Shown: positions 49,542 to 59,240, counted from the stretch's first letter. The stretch: DNA of 64,000 nt from Clostridium sp. DL-VIII (GCF_000230835.1 NZ_CM001240.1:5172779-5236778); one strand, 5' to 3'. Translations and numbers: made by a program. Notes: generated by a model from the sequence alone, not told the origin.

Positions 49542-50088
49542 CCTTTAACACGCATTTTATATCAAAGGAGTATTCTCCTTCTACTGCACTTGAATTATCT
49601 ATTGAGTTTACATAAACATCTTGCATATTTGATAACTCACTTAAATTATGTTTTAATTCTGCAACTGCGGTTCTATTCGTTGATACGCCTTTTATAGATA
49701 CTGTATTATTTTCTATATCTAAATTCTTAAATGAAACTTCGCTTGGTACTGTTGAGCTTATATCATTTAATAATGTATCAGAGACATTATCTCTTTCCTT
49801 AACAGATACTGCAACATCAGTCAAAGCGCTATCATATTGTTTTAATGTAGTTATTTGCTTATTTATATCTTCGGCTTCTTTTAGTTCCTGTTGTGTTTGT
49901 GAATTCGATAATTTTTTATTATAATCTTCTATACTCCTATTTAACATTATTATACTAACAGTATTAATAGTTAATGTTATAACTATTAATACTCCTACTA
50001 TTCCCATAGCTCCATAAATATAAATTTTCGCATTAGTTTTTTCTTTCTTCTTTCCTTGGTAAGGTTCAAAAAAATTTAAATCTTTCAT
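49531..50088 (-). CDS. pilN: PilN-like pilus assembly protein
   Basis: Bitopic membrane protein of 185 residues. The short cytoplasmic start (MKDLNFFEPYQGKKKEK) has the conserved INxxP-like motif replaced by LNFFEPYQ that would bind PilM. A membrane helix (about 25-48), a coiled coil, and a ferredoxin-like domain follow (SFKNLDIENNTVSIKGVS). It sits between pilM and pilO as in other type IV pilus loci. Confidence 0.85.
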   Translation of the reverse strand: MKDLNFFEPYQGKKKEKTNAKIYIYGAMGIVGVLIVITLTINTVSIIMLNRSIEDYNKKLSNSQTQQELKEAEDINKQITTLKQYDSALTDVAVSVKERDNVSDTLLNDISSTVPSEVSFKNLDIENNTVSIKGVSTNRTAVAELKHNLSELSNMQDVYVNSIDNSSAVEGEYSFDIKCVLKDVE

Positions 50089-50103
50089 AACTACTTCCCC
50101 CTA

Positions 50104-51285
50104 TTAAAGTCTTATGACTGATCCAATGACATTGATAAAATCATCAACAGGTTTATTATCATCATCAAACTTAAAGGTCATTCTAGAAATTCCTTTTATT
50201 CTCTTTGTATTTATTCCTATTTTATTTGTCATATATGTCTCAAAACCCCTTAGTTTTGAACAACCACCAAAAATAAGAATTCTCTCAATATTATTATCTA
50301 CACTCTTATTTTTATAAAATTGAATTATCTTTTCTATCTTGTCTATCCATTCATCTACAATATGTTTAACTTCTATATTTATGGAATCTTCTTCATCTAA
50401 TAAATCTACTCTTTCTAATTTTAGTTCTTCTATTTCTTCAAATTTTGATCCATTGATTTCATAAAAAAAATTATTAATATCATTTCCACCAGCTTTTATT
50501 ATTCTGGTAAAATCTAATTGTCCATTTCTATATATATTAACATCGATAAAGCTCGCTCCCATATCAATAAAAGCAACTGAATCTCTTGAATTATATTCGT
50601 ATTTATTATTCATTTCTGTCATATTAATAAATTTATTTACTGCATTATAATTAACATCTAAAACATAAGGTTTTAAATCTAACTTTGTCAAAAAGTTATA
50701 ATATTCCCTAGCTATTTTTTCTGGGTATGCTATAACACGTACATTAAGCTTTTCTACTCCACCTATTTCTTCTTCATTTAATATAGTAACTTGTAATACA
50801 TAATCATCTAAATTTATAGGTAGATATTGTTGAATTTCATATCTTACAACTGTATTCATTTCTTCCTCTTCTACTTTGGGAATTATAATTTCCCTATTTA
50901 TAATTAAAGTAGAATTAGTAGTACAAATTGCATCTTTTGCTTTTATTACATTTTCATTTAAGGCTTTCCTTAATCTAATTACTAGTTCTTCTTCTTTTTT
51001 AATTTCTCCATCTACGATTGCATCTTTTGGAGTTGGTATTACAATATATTTATCTATAGTTAAATCATTTTTATAGTACATCCCAACTACTATTTTTATA
51101 TTAAAACTTCCTATATCGAAGGCTATAATTTTTCTTTTTTTCTCGTATCTACCAAAGTTGTTTTGCACAGTTATTTTTTTTGAAAACTTTATTTTCAAAT
51201 CTCTTATATCCATGTTTAACAAATTTCTGATATCTAATTTTTTTTTATTTCCTTTTGTATCATCTTTCTTATTTTTAATATTCAT
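50104..51285 (-). CDS. pilM: PilM-like actin-fold pilus assembly ATPase
   Basis: Cytoplasmic actin-like protein that anchors PilN. Nucleotide-binding motifs are IIAFDIGSFNIKIVVG and FIDMGASFIDVNIYRNGQL, plus ILIFGGCSKLRGFETYM near the end. An N-terminal extension of about 45 basic residues precedes the fold. The preferred ATG at 51285 follows GGAGGGC. The frame is also open from an ATG at 51303 that would place the ribosome binding site inside the coding region. A stable hairpin separates it from pilA. Confidence 0.88.
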   Translation of the reverse strand: MNIKNKKDDTKGNKKKLDIRNLLNMDIRDLKIKFSKKITVQNNFGRYEKKRKIIAFDIGSFNIKIVVGMYYKNDLTIDKYIVIPTPKDAIVDGEIKKEEELVIRLRKALNENVIKAKDAICTTNSTLIINREIIIPKVEEEEMNTVVRYEIQQYLPINLDDYVLQVTILNEEEIGGVEKLNVRVIAYPEKIAREYYNFLTKLDLKPYVLDVNYNAVNKFINMTEMNNKYEYNSRDSVAFIDMGASFIDVNIYRNGQLDFTRIIKAGGNDINNFFYEINGSKFEEIEELKLERVDLLDEEDSINIEVKHIVDEWIDKIEKIIQFYKNKSVDNNIERILIFGGCSKLRGFETYMTNKIGINTKRIKGISRMTFKFDDDNKPVDDFINVIGSVIRL

Positions 51286-51318
51286 ATAGCCCTCCAAATA
51301 CATTTTAATTGATTAAGT

Positions 51319-51349
51319 TTCACGTGTAAGACTAAATCTTACACGTGAA
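51319..51349. promoter_or_regulatory. Perfect 13-bp hairpin between pilA and pilM
   Basis: TTCACGTGTAAGA pairs perfectly with TCTTACACGTGAA around a 5-base loop, between the pilin stop and the next gene. The sequence after it is not T-rich, so it is more likely an mRNA-stabilising or partial attenuation hairpin that raises pilin expression over the assembly genes. Confidence 0.8.
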
Positions 51350-51383
51350 TTTTAGATGGTTTTGATTGATTCCTTATTATGAA

Positions 51384-51806
51384 TTACTTAGAGCCAGCTG
51401 CGTAGTCTGGATATACTTCCTTCCCATTTGTATAACTTACAGTAATATTACCTGTAGTAGCATCAACTGCATAAGTAAAAGTTGTTGCCTCTCCAGCCTT
51501 TTTAGCTTTTGGTGTTTTAGTTCCATCTAGTTTAGATCCTATCACATCATCATCATCAGTTGTAACTGGTCCTGGAGTAAGCGCTGTTCCATTAGCTATT
51601 TCTTGTGCTACTATTGTAGCAATATTCTTAGCTGTTGCTTGATCTGCTTTTTCATTAGAATTTTCTATAACAGCTCCAAACTTAGGAATAGCTAATGCTA
51701 CTAATATTGCAATAATCGCAATAACTATAATAAGTTCTACTAACGTAAATCCTTTCTTTTTATTTGTTTGTAATTCATTTTTCCTTTTGTTTAGTAATGA
51801 ATTCAT
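51384..51806 (-). CDS. pilA: Major type IV pilin
   Basis: Prepilin of 140 residues. The leader ends KKKG (Gly19) before FTLVELIIVIAIIAILVALA, with Glu24 at mature position 5. The mature protein is 121 residues, small, and has no Cys pair at the end, unlike Gram-negative pilins. Residue composition in the C-terminal region (TTDDDDV, GSKLDGTKTPKAKK) suggests a Thr/Lys/Asp-rich exposed face. The ribosome binding site is TTAGGAGGG. It sits between pilC and pilM. Confidence 0.93.
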   Translation of the reverse strand: MNSLLNKRKNELQTNKKKGFTLVELIIVIAIIAILVALAIPKFGAVIENSNEKADQATAKNIATIVAQEIANGTALTPGPVTTDDDDVIGSKLDGTKTPKAKKAGEATTFTYAVDATTGNITVSYTNGKEVYPDYAAGSK

Positions 51807-51874
51807 TTTTAACCCTCCTAAATTTCATATATTTTAATGCACTCTGGATCTCACATTATGCATTATCAACAATT

Positions 51875-53080
51875 TTATTGAATTTTAGTGTAACTATCAA
51901 ACATTGGTAACATTATTGATATAATCATAAATCCAAGTACAATCCCCATGACAATTATTAAAATTGGTTCAATCATTGCTACTGAAGATTGAATAATTGA
52001 TTCTAATTCTTCATCATAAAAATCTGCTGTTTTATTTAATATATCATCTAGTGAACCTGTCTCTTCTCCTATTTTTACCATTGAATATAACATTGACGGA
52101 AAAACTTCACTTTCTTTCATTGATGAATATAAGCTTTCCCCTCTCATTACATTATCTTTTATCTTAAGTAGTGCAGCTTCAGCAACTTTATTTCCTACGA
52201 CATTTGAAACAATTTCTATTGAATCTATAAGTGGTAATCCACTTGCTATCAACGTAGACAATGTTCTAGTAAATCTTGATACTATAATCATTTGATTAAG
52301 CTTTTTTAACAAAGGCAATTTTAATTTTAAATTGCTTGTAAACAATATTCCATTATCACTCTTCAAAAATATATTAAGTCCGAATGTAAGTAATATTACA
52401 AATATTATGATAAAGATAAGGTTGTTTTTTATGCCACTACTTGCTCCAAGTAAAAGTTTAGTACTCCAAGGCAAGCTTGTACCAGTATCTTCAAATATTT
52501 GAGTAAATGTTGGCATTACATAAGTTAATATAAATATAACTGCTATAACTGCTACGAAACTTAATATTATTGGATAAATCATTGCACTTTTTACTTTATT
52601 ATTAATTTTATTTTCTTTTTCATAATGAGTTGACATTCTAAACATTATTGCATCTAAGTTACCACTTGCTTCTCCTGATGCTACTAAAGAAATTAATAAT
52701 TCTGGAAATACATCTAGATGTTTTCTCATGGAATCTGATAATACTTCACCTTTTTCAACGTCTTCATTTACCGCTTTTATTGTTTCCTTTAATTTTTGAT
52801 TTTCTACTTGATCCGATAATATCTCTAAACATGCCAAAATTGGTACTCCTGCATTTAGCATAGTGTAAAATTGCCTACAAAATATTGATATATCTTTAAT
52901 TTTCACTTTCTTATTAAACTTTATTTTTATACTAGCACTTTCTGTTATTTCCTCAACCATTAAAGGATAATATCCATTACCTGAAATAAAGTCTATAACC
53001 TCATTTTTAGAATTTGCCTCATAAGTTCCTTCTACTTTTTCCCCATCTGAGTTCATAACTCTATATTTAAATTTTCCCAA
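51875..53080 (-). CDS. pilC: Type IV pilus platform protein PilC
   Basis: Inner-membrane platform, 401 residues, with two GspF domains (about 70-190 and 270-395) and three membrane helices (around 165-190, 215-235 and 375-395). Recognisable blocks are FCRQFYTMLNAGVPILACLEIL, SGNLDAIMFRMSTHYEKE, TRTLSTLIASGLPLIDSIEIV and GEETGSLDDILNKTADFYDEE. It follows pilB by 16 bases. Confidence 0.95.
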   Translation of the reverse strand: MGKFKYRVMNSDGEKVEGTYEANSKNEVIDFISGNGYYPLMVEEITESASIKIKFNKKVKIKDISIFCRQFYTMLNAGVPILACLEILSDQVENQKLKETIKAVNEDVEKGEVLSDSMRKHLDVFPELLISLVASGEASGNLDAIMFRMSTHYEKENKINNKVKSAMIYPIILSFVAVIAVIFILTYVMPTFTQIFEDTGTSLPWSTKLLLGASSGIKNNLIFIIIFVILLTFGLNIFLKSDNGILFTSNLKLKLPLLKKLNQMIIVSRFTRTLSTLIASGLPLIDSIEIVSNVVGNKVAEAALLKIKDNVMRGESLYSSMKESEVFPSMLYSMVKIGEETGSLDDILNKTADFYDEELESIIQSSVAMIEPILIIVMGIVLGFMIISIMLPMFDSYTKIQ

Positions 53081-53096
53081 TGTCCCTCACCTCTTT

Positions 53097-54788
53097 TCAA
53101 ATGTCAATTGATAAAGTTGCTATTGTTGAAAGTTCTTCAATAGTTGTCATTCCTTGCAATACCAGATCTTTACATTCGCTTTCCAAAGTTTTCATTCCAT
53201 TTTCTATTGAAATATCTCTTATGATATCTGAATTTGCACCCGAATTTATGGCTTCTCTATGTTTTCTTGTCATTTCCATAATTTCATAAATTCCAATTCT
53301 CCCTAAATATCCAGTTTGATTGCAATAGCCACAGCCTTTGCCCTTATACAAAATTAACGGCTCATTTACATCTTGTCCTAAAATTTCTTTTTCATATTCA
53401 CTAGCTTCGTATTCTTTTTTGCAGTTATTGCATATTTTTCTAACTAATCTTTGAGCCATTACCCCAACAACAGAAGTAGAAACTAAATATGGTTTAACTC
53501 CCATATCTACAAGTCTTGCTATGGATGACGGTGCATCATTAGTATGAAGAGTGCTTAAAACTAAATGACCTGTAATTGCTGCTCTGGTTGCTATTTCTGC
53601 GGTTTCTTCATCTCTAATTTCTCCTATCATGATTATATCTGGGTCTTGTCTTAGTATACTTCTAAGTCCACTTGCAAATGTTAATCCTGCTTTTTCATTA
53701 ACACTTACTTGATTTATTCCATTCATTGTATATTCAACCGGATCTTCTACTGTGATTATATTTACACTGCTAGAGTTCAATTCATTTAATATAGAATATA
53801 GAGTTGTAGATTTTCCACTTCCTGTTGGTCCTGTAACCAAAATTATTCCATGAGGATTTGATACTATTCTATTCAATTTATTTATATTATCATCACTCAT
53901 TCCCAGTTGTTTTTTATCTAATACAGATCCTCCTGTATTTAGAATTCTTATAACAATCTTTTCACCATTAACTACTGGAAGTATAGAAACTCTAAGGTCT
54001 ATTTCCATACCATCAACATTAACCATTATTCTTCCGTCTTGTGGTATTCTTTTTTCTGCTATATTAAGTCCTGCAAGTATCTTTATTCTTGTAACTAGCG
54101 GTCCCAAACTTTCTATTCCTAGAGTATTTACCGTTTGGAGCTTTCCGTCTATTCTATATCTTATTCTTATTTCATGCTCAAATGGTTCTATATGAATATC
54201 AGATGTTTTCATCTCTATTGAATTCTTAAAAAGGTAATCAACCATCTTTACAACTGGTGCACTATTAACTTCATTCATTTCATCTACTGCTTTAATGCTT
54301 TTGCTTGTTTTAGTGCTTTCTTTAGAAAGTTGCATGGCTGCATTATTAACTTGTTGACTGCTATAGTATATACCTATAAATTTTTTAATATCGTCTTTTT
54401 TAGAGATAAAGGATTCTATTTCAAACCCTGTAGATATTGCAACATCATCAATTGCGAAAATGTTTAATGGATCTGCGAGAGCAATTTTAATTCTATTATT
54501 ATCAAAACCAAAAGGAATTAAGATATATTTGTCGCATAAATTTTGTGGTATTAACGTTATTGCTTTTCTATCAAAATTTATCAAATTTAAATCTACTTTT
54601 TTAATTCCTGTTTGCTGCTCTATTGCCTCTATTATGTCTTCTTCTGTGATTATCTTACTTTCTACTAATATTTCTCCAAGCTTCTTACCTAAGGCTTTCT
54701 GAGATTTTAACGCTTCTTGTAGTTGATATCCTGTAATTTTGCCTGCATTTACCAGAATATTTCCCAATCTTCTTTTTTCAGTTGCCAT
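53097..54788 (-). CDS. pilB: Type IV pilus extension ATPase PilB
   Basis: Powers pilus polymerisation. The 563 residues have an N-terminal MshEN domain (RRLGNILVNAGKIT onward), the PilB core with Walker A GPTGSGKST, Asp box (TVEDPVEY), Walker B-like RQDPDIIMIGEIRDEETAEIA, His box (GHLVLSTLHTND), and a tetra-Cys zinc site (CNNCKKEY and CGYCNQTGYLGRIGIYEIM). The MshEN domain in this family can bind cyclic di-GMP, which would couple pilus extension to that signal, though the exact binding residues were not verified. Confidence 0.95.
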   Translation of the reverse strand: MATEKRRLGNILVNAGKITGYQLQEALKSQKALGKKLGEILVESKIITEEDIIEAIEQQTGIKKVDLNLINFDRKAITLIPQNLCDKYILIPFGFDNNRIKIALADPLNIFAIDDVAISTGFEIESFISKKDDIKKFIGIYYSSQQVNNAAMQLSKESTKTSKSIKAVDEMNEVNSAPVVKMVDYLFKNSIEMKTSDIHIEPFEHEIRIRYRIDGKLQTVNTLGIESLGPLVTRIKILAGLNIAEKRIPQDGRIMVNVDGMEIDLRVSILPVVNGEKIVIRILNTGGSVLDKKQLGMSDDNINKLNRIVSNPHGIILVTGPTGSGKSTTLYSILNELNSSSVNIITVEDPVEYTMNGINQVSVNEKAGLTFASGLRSILRQDPDIIMIGEIRDEETAEIATRAAITGHLVLSTLHTNDAPSSIARLVDMGVKPYLVSTSVVGVMAQRLVRKICNNCKKEYEASEYEKEILGQDVNEPLILYKGKGCGYCNQTGYLGRIGIYEIMEMTRKHREAINSGANSDIIRDISIENGMKTLESECKDLVLQGMTTIEELSTIATLSIDI

Positions 54789-54907
54789 TTTGGGTCGTAC
54801 CTTTCTTTTCTATTTACAAAATTTTTTTCCTAATGTTTATAAGTTGAAATTTTTTCTAATATTTTTCAATCATGTAAGTGTTAAGAAAGTGAATATTATG
54901 TTACATT

Positions 54908-55660
54908 TTACTCAAAAAAACTCCAATAACTTTTTAATATTTCAACGCCCCACAGCATAGAAATCAAACTTCCAACTGCTATAAATGGCCCAAACGCTAT
55001 CTTTTCCTTTGCTTTTTTTAATTTTAGTAATAATATAACTATTCCTATGCCCCCACCTATTATTATTGCTAAAAATAATCCAATTAAAATCCCTTTAACT
55101 CCTAGGAATAATCCACAAATAGCTGCTATTTCAATATCACCTTCACCCATTCCTTTAGTTAAAAATACTATTAAACCTATGATGACGAATCCTATTGCTC
55201 CACCTAAAATCAAGTCAAGAATTCCATTTTTATAAACAACAGCTTGAATTATTATAAATACACATGCCATAATGCCACCAAAAAGTGTTGTACTTGTATA
55301 AACAAATTGAGTATCATAATCTATCATTCCAATTACAATTAAAATTGATGCTAATATGCAATACTTTAATGTAATTAAGGTTAATCCAAATTTAAAATAT
55401 ATTAGTAAATATAATACTGCATTAAGAATTTCTATAAGAGGATATCTTACTGATATTTTCTCCTTGCAATATCTACACTTTCCTCCAAGAAAAAGATAGC
55501 TGATTACCGGAATCAAATCTAAAGACATTAATTTGTGATTACAGTTTGTACAATGTGACGGTGGAAACGCAATTGATTGTTCCATCGGGATTCTATAAAT
55601 ACATACATTCAAAAAACTTCCTATAACCAATCCTAAAACAGCTATGAAGACAACTTCCAA
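54908..55660 (-). CDS. pilD: Prepilin peptidase / N-methyltransferase
   Basis: Cleaves prepilin leaders and methylates the new N-terminus. The N-terminal A24_N domain keeps the paired Cys motifs (CTNCNHKL and CRYCKEKISVRYPLIE). The protease domain has the two catalytic Asp in MIDYDTQFV and GMGEGDIEIAA. Eight membrane helices fit the family. The frame opens at an ATG at 55684, but the strong site AAAGGAGAGGTGA leads to a TTG at 55660, which is preferred. First gene of the operon, 119 bases ahead of pilB. Confidence 0.93.
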   Translation of the reverse strand: MEVVFIAVLGLVIGSFLNVCIYRIPMEQSIAFPPSHCTNCNHKLMSLDLIPVISYLFLGGKCRYCKEKISVRYPLIEILNAVLYLLIYFKFGLTLITLKYCILASILIVIGMIDYDTQFVYTSTTLFGGIMACVFIIIQAVVYKNGILDLILGGAIGFVIIGLIVFLTKGMGEGDIEIAAICGLFLGVKGILIGLFLAIIIGGGIGIVILLLKLKKAKEKIAFGPFIAVGSLISMLWGVEILKSYWSFFE

Positions 55661-55718
55661 TCTATCACCTCTCCTTTTTACCATTTTTTAAAATATTATG
55701 TAATATTTTCATATTTAT

Positions 55719-55747
55719 ATTTTATACTTTAAATTACATTTTTTCAA
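55719..55747 (-). promoter_or_regulatory. SigA-type promoter of the pilus operon
   Basis: TTGAAA, 17-base spacer, TAAAAT on the minus strand, 59 bases before the pilD start. Eleven genes follow in one direction with only short gaps to 41044. Confidence 0.65.
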
Positions 55748-55824
55748 TATTTTTGATATTGTTTTGAATTTAAATATTATTTATCAATAAATAATATCTC
55801 TTTAAATGCTTACTTCCACTTTTG

Positions 55825-55864
55825 CGCAAAAAAATACCGACCTTAATAAAAAACAAAGGCCGGT
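55825..55864 (-). terminator. Terminator of pilT
   Basis: ACCGGCCTT pairs with AAGGTCGGT on the minus strand (one G-T pair) around an 11-base loop, followed by seven Ts. It separates pilT from the pilD-led operon. The remainder of the 55661-56133 gap is very AT-rich with no feature. Confidence 0.88.
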
Positions 55865-56133
55865 TGCACTACTAACTCCTCATATATAAAGTGCCCAAAA
55901 TAAATATATGAATCATTGTTTCCATATTGATTTCTTATAAATAATAATATTTACAAATTTCAATAATTATTTAATTTTATATATATTTACCAATATTATA
56001 GCAATTTCTTATAAATTATATTTTATAATTATATATAAAATATAATTTATTTACATATTACCATATTATATCTAATCATTCCATAATTTCTATAGATTTT
56101 TACTAAAATTTAACTCAAACTTATATATTATAT

Positions 56134-57165
56134 CTACCTATCATTTTGTACCCACTTTTCATACTCTTGTCTGGATATAAAATTGTCATTTACAAGCCTT
56201 CTTAAATCCATCTCTATTGTCTGCATTCCAAACTTAGAACCCATTTGAATGAAGCTATTTATTTGTTCATAGTTTCCTTCTCTAATTAAATTTCTTATGC
56301 TAGGAGTACACACCATTATTTCCATTGCTGCAACTCTACCTACTCCCGATGCATTAGGTAATAAAATTTGAGAAACAACTCCCTTTAATAGCGACGATAA
56401 CTGAATCTTCACTTCATTTTGATGTCCAGCTTCAAAAGAGTTTATAATTCTATATATACTGTTAGCTGCCCCCATGTTATGTAAAGTCGAAAAAACTAAA
56501 TGTCCAGTTTGGGCTGCCCTTAAAGCTATTTCTATTGTTTCTGGATCTCTCATTTCTCCAACTAATATAACATCTGGGTCTTGTCTAAGTGCTGCTCTTA
56601 ATCCATCTGCATAACTCTTAGTGTCCTGCCCAATTTCTCTTTGGTTTACCATAGATCTATTGTTCTCATATATATATTCAATTGGTTCTTCTAAAGTTAT
56701 TATATGTTTTTCTTTACTCATATTTATTTCATTAACCATTGCTGCAAGAGTAGTACTTTTCCCTGATCCTGTTGGTCCAGTAACTAACACTAGTCCATCA
56801 CTTAATTCCGTGAATTTTTTAAGAGCAGGAGCCATTGTTAAATCTTTTAGTTTAGGTATAGTCTCTTTAATTACTCTAAGACATATAGAATATCCTTCCC
56901 TGCACTTATAAGCATTTACTCTGAAATTACCAATACCTTTTCTATTATACTTAAAGTCTATTTCACCATTTTCTAAGAAATAATTATAACTTTCTGGTAT
57001 TAACTCTTTAATGCATTCCTCCACAGCCTCATGGGGAATACTTCTTTCAAAAACATTCACTAAATTTCCATCTATCCTTACCATCGGTCGTAATCCTGAT
57101 GTAATATGTATATCTGATACATTACTTATATCCATATCATTAATTAGCGTGTCTATCCTTGACAT
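56134..57165 (-). CDS. pilT: Pilus retraction ATPase PilT
   Basis: Disassembles the pilus and drives twitching. The 343 residues show the PilT N-domain, Walker A GPTGSGKST, Asp box TLEEPIEYIYE, RQDPDVILVGEMRDPETIEIALRAA, the His box GHLVFSTLHNMGA, and the retraction-specific motif SIRNLIREGN (AIRNLIRE in Gram-negatives). The start at 57165 follows GGGAGGA. A longer frame begins at 57195. It has its own promoter and terminator, so retraction can be set independently of pilus building. Confidence 0.95.
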   Translation of the reverse strand: MSRIDTLINDMDISNVSDIHITSGLRPMVRIDGNLVNVFERSIPHEAVEECIKELIPESYNYFLENGEIDFKYNRKGIGNFRVNAYKCREGYSICLRVIKETIPKLKDLTMAPALKKFTELSDGLVLVTGPTGSGKSTTLAAMVNEINMSKEKHIITLEEPIEYIYENNRSMVNQREIGQDTKSYADGLRAALRQDPDVILVGEMRDPETIEIALRAAQTGHLVFSTLHNMGAANSIYRIINSFEAGHQNEVKIQLSSLLKGVVSQILLPNASGVGRVAAMEIMVCTPSIRNLIREGNYEQINSFIQMGSKFGMQTIEMDLRRLVNDNFISRQEYEKWVQNDR

Positions 57166-57220
57166 ATTATTCCTCCCTAATGTTACATAAAACAATTTTT
57201 GTATATTTTACTATATACAA

Positions 57221-57248
57221 CATATAATATTTTCACTAAAATTGTCAA
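57221..57248 (-). promoter_or_regulatory. Candidate promoter of pilT
   Basis: TTGACA, 16-base spacer, TATATG on the minus strand, about 56 bases from the start codon. The -35 is perfect and the -10 moderate. Confidence 0.6.
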
Positions 57249-57271
57249 TATCCATTATTTTACTCAATTGA

Positions 57272-57385
57272 GTTATTCTCTTGGATCTTGGAACTCAAAC
57301 TGGCCAGGTTTCAAATCAGTCAAGAATTCAACAACCTAACGATGAAGCGCGCAGTCGTATTAATATAGTATTCATGGTCTCATAA
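57272..57385 (+). pseudogene. Fragment of an MFS transporter gene
   Basis: The plus-strand frame reads VILLDLGTQTGQVSN, then QSRIQ, EARSRIN and VFMVS before a stop, a pattern typical of one loop and helix in MFS drug or sugar efflux proteins (LDLGxQxxQVSNQxRI...ARSRLNTVFM). Only about 37 codons survive. The local GC is clearly higher than its surroundings. There is no start codon or partner. The remaining 57166-57986 gap contains hairpins described separately and no gene. Confidence 0.75.
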
Positions 57386-57583
57386 TTATATATAAATAGC
57401 ATATATAAAGTTTTAAGTTAATTTATATAATACATTAAATTTAACTATTTCTTTTCTTGAAATAGTTTTTATATTAAATTAATATTTTAGACATAATGTT
57501 GTAACAAATACCGTTTATAATAATATCATAAACAATTTATATGAATTGTTTTTATATGAAATATAATATATAAATCAGTTTTC

Positions 57584-57625
57584 AGGATAACTTGTTCCCC
57601 CTTATCAAGTTATCCTTTATTTTAC
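57584..57625 (+). terminator. Plus-strand terminator-like hairpin
   Basis: AGGATAACTTG pairs perfectly with CAAGTTATCCT around an 11-base loop, followed by TTATTTTA. No intact plus-strand gene precedes it. It may be a relic of the MFS transporter gene at 57272-57385. Confidence 0.55.
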
Positions 57626-57687
57626 GTAACGCTATGAATTATCACCAAATAAAATTTCAAGCTAAATTCCACAATTAAATCTATAGA

Positions 57688-57737
57688 TGCAAAAATAAGA
57701 GTAATAAACAATATTTCTACTGCCTATTACTCTTATT
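57688..57737 (-). terminator. Terminator downstream of the 58-59 kb sensor gene
   Basis: AATAAGAGTAATA pairs perfectly with TATTACTCTTATT around an 18-base loop, followed by a T-rich run on the minus strand. It is 250 bases after the stop codon. Confidence 0.7.
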
Positions 57738-57986
57738 CTTGGAATGTTTGAATAAAGTTTGTTTACTAACTTTACTTAGGAATATATATTAATATTAGAT
57801 TACTATAATTTTAACATACCATTAATACACAATCAATACTTATTAATAAATATTATTGTTTAATATCTATTTTGCTTTTATTTCATAATCATAGATTAAA
57901 TTTTTGCTTTAATTCTATACTCTTTTGCAAGGTAATCAGAAAATAATCTATCTCTATGCTCTTGCCTCAATAAGAAAACATTAAAA

Positions 57987-59240
57987 TTATACCTCTTCCT
58001 TAAATGGTAACTTAATTGTAAATTTAGTTATATTATCATCACTCTCAACTGATATCTTACCACCGTGCTTTTCAATTAATTCTTTTGTTATACATAACCC
58101 ATACCCGTGATTTTCGCCATTATTACTCTTAGTAGTAAAACCAGAATTAAAAATTTCATAAATAATTTCTTCCGGAATCTTTTCACCATCGTTTTCTATT
58201 GTTATTACTATATTACTTAAATCTTGAAATGATTTTGCTACTAAAGTACCACCCTTGTTCATTGCTCTTATTGCATTATTAGTAATGTTAATTATTATTC
58301 TATACAATTCCATTTCATCTATTGTAACCAATTTGAAATTTGCACTGTCTTCAACTATAACATTCATGCCTTCTCCAACAGCATGTTTAGTTGCAAGTGA
58401 AAGCAAAGAAGCTTGCTCTAAACTGTCATCAGTTCCATTTGGATTATTCTGATTTATAATACTTTTCAAAAGCCAGGCTGCCCCGTTATATTTCTCCATA
58501 TCTACTAACTCATATAACGAGACCATTTGTAAGCCATAGTTGTTTTTAATACTCTTTAATTCTTTATTTTTGCTTGATAAAATTCTATTTAGTCCAGATA
58601 TCTCTTTAGCTTTTAATGATGTTTTGCCAAAGATTACGATAATAAATCCCAAAAAAATAAATAAAGCTGCAAATACACCATCGCTCAATATTGCATTATC
58701 TTTATCGTAAGAAATCAAATGTAAAGAAATTAGAAAATCTGGAAGAAAGCCTAATATAATTCCATAACTAATTGATATATTTTCATGGGATAAAATCTCA
58801 TATATCTGCTTAATATTATTTATAAATTTCAAACACAAAATCATTAGAACTAATTGTGATATATAAAGAAGAATTATATTTATTATATTAATATATTCAG
58901 TAAACAAATCATTTGTATTAAATATTCCATATACTAAATTACCAAATACAAATAACCATACAGCCAGTATTGAATATATTAAGCTGTATCCAATAATAGC
59001 TTTATTGTACTCATTTCTAAATAATAATGATATTATAGCTATAGATACTATATGTGTAGCAAATATGCAAATAGAAGTATTTCCAAATACATATGGAATA
59101 GCAAATCCATTAACTGTAAGCATGATTATACACATAACCTTTTTTATATCTAATAATTTATTTATATCTAAACAATAACTTATTACAAAAACAAATAACA
59201 TACTTTGAAGTATTGATATCAAAATATCAATGAAACACAT
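57987..59240 (-). CDS. Histidine-kinase-like membrane protein lacking the phospho-acceptor His
   Basis: 417 residues: six or seven membrane helices (1-205), a short coiled coil, and a GHKL ATPase domain with N box (IIINITNNAIRAM), G1-like ENDGEKIPEEI, F box IFNSGFTTK and G2 HGYGLCITKELIEK. In AgrC/CitA-type kinases the segment before the ATPase reads R-H-D-F/Y-x-N-H. Here it is K-N-N-Y-G-L-Q (232-238), so the phosphorylated His is Asn233. No response regulator is adjacent. It may be a regulatory pseudokinase or a decayed sensor, though ATP-binding motifs look intact. Its start has a moderate ribosome binding site (AAAGGAGACG). Confidence 0.8.
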   Translation of the reverse strand: MCFIDILISILQSMLFVFVISYCLDINKLLDIKKVMCIIMLTVNGFAIPYVFGNTSICIFATHIVSIAIISLLFRNEYNKAIIGYSLIYSILAVWLFVFGNLVYGIFNTNDLFTEYINIINIILLYISQLVLMILCLKFINNIKQIYEILSHENISISYGIILGFLPDFLISLHLISYDKDNAILSDGVFAALFIFLGFIIVIFGKTSLKAKEISGLNRILSSKNKELKSIKNNYGLQMVSLYELVDMEKYNGAAWLLKSIINQNNPNGTDDSLEQASLLSLATKHAVGEGMNVIVEDSANFKLVTIDEMELYRIIINITNNAIRAMNKGGTLVAKSFQDLSNIVITIENDGEKIPEEIIYEIFNSGFTTKSNNGENHGYGLCITKELIEKHGGKISVESDDNITKFTIKLPFKEEV

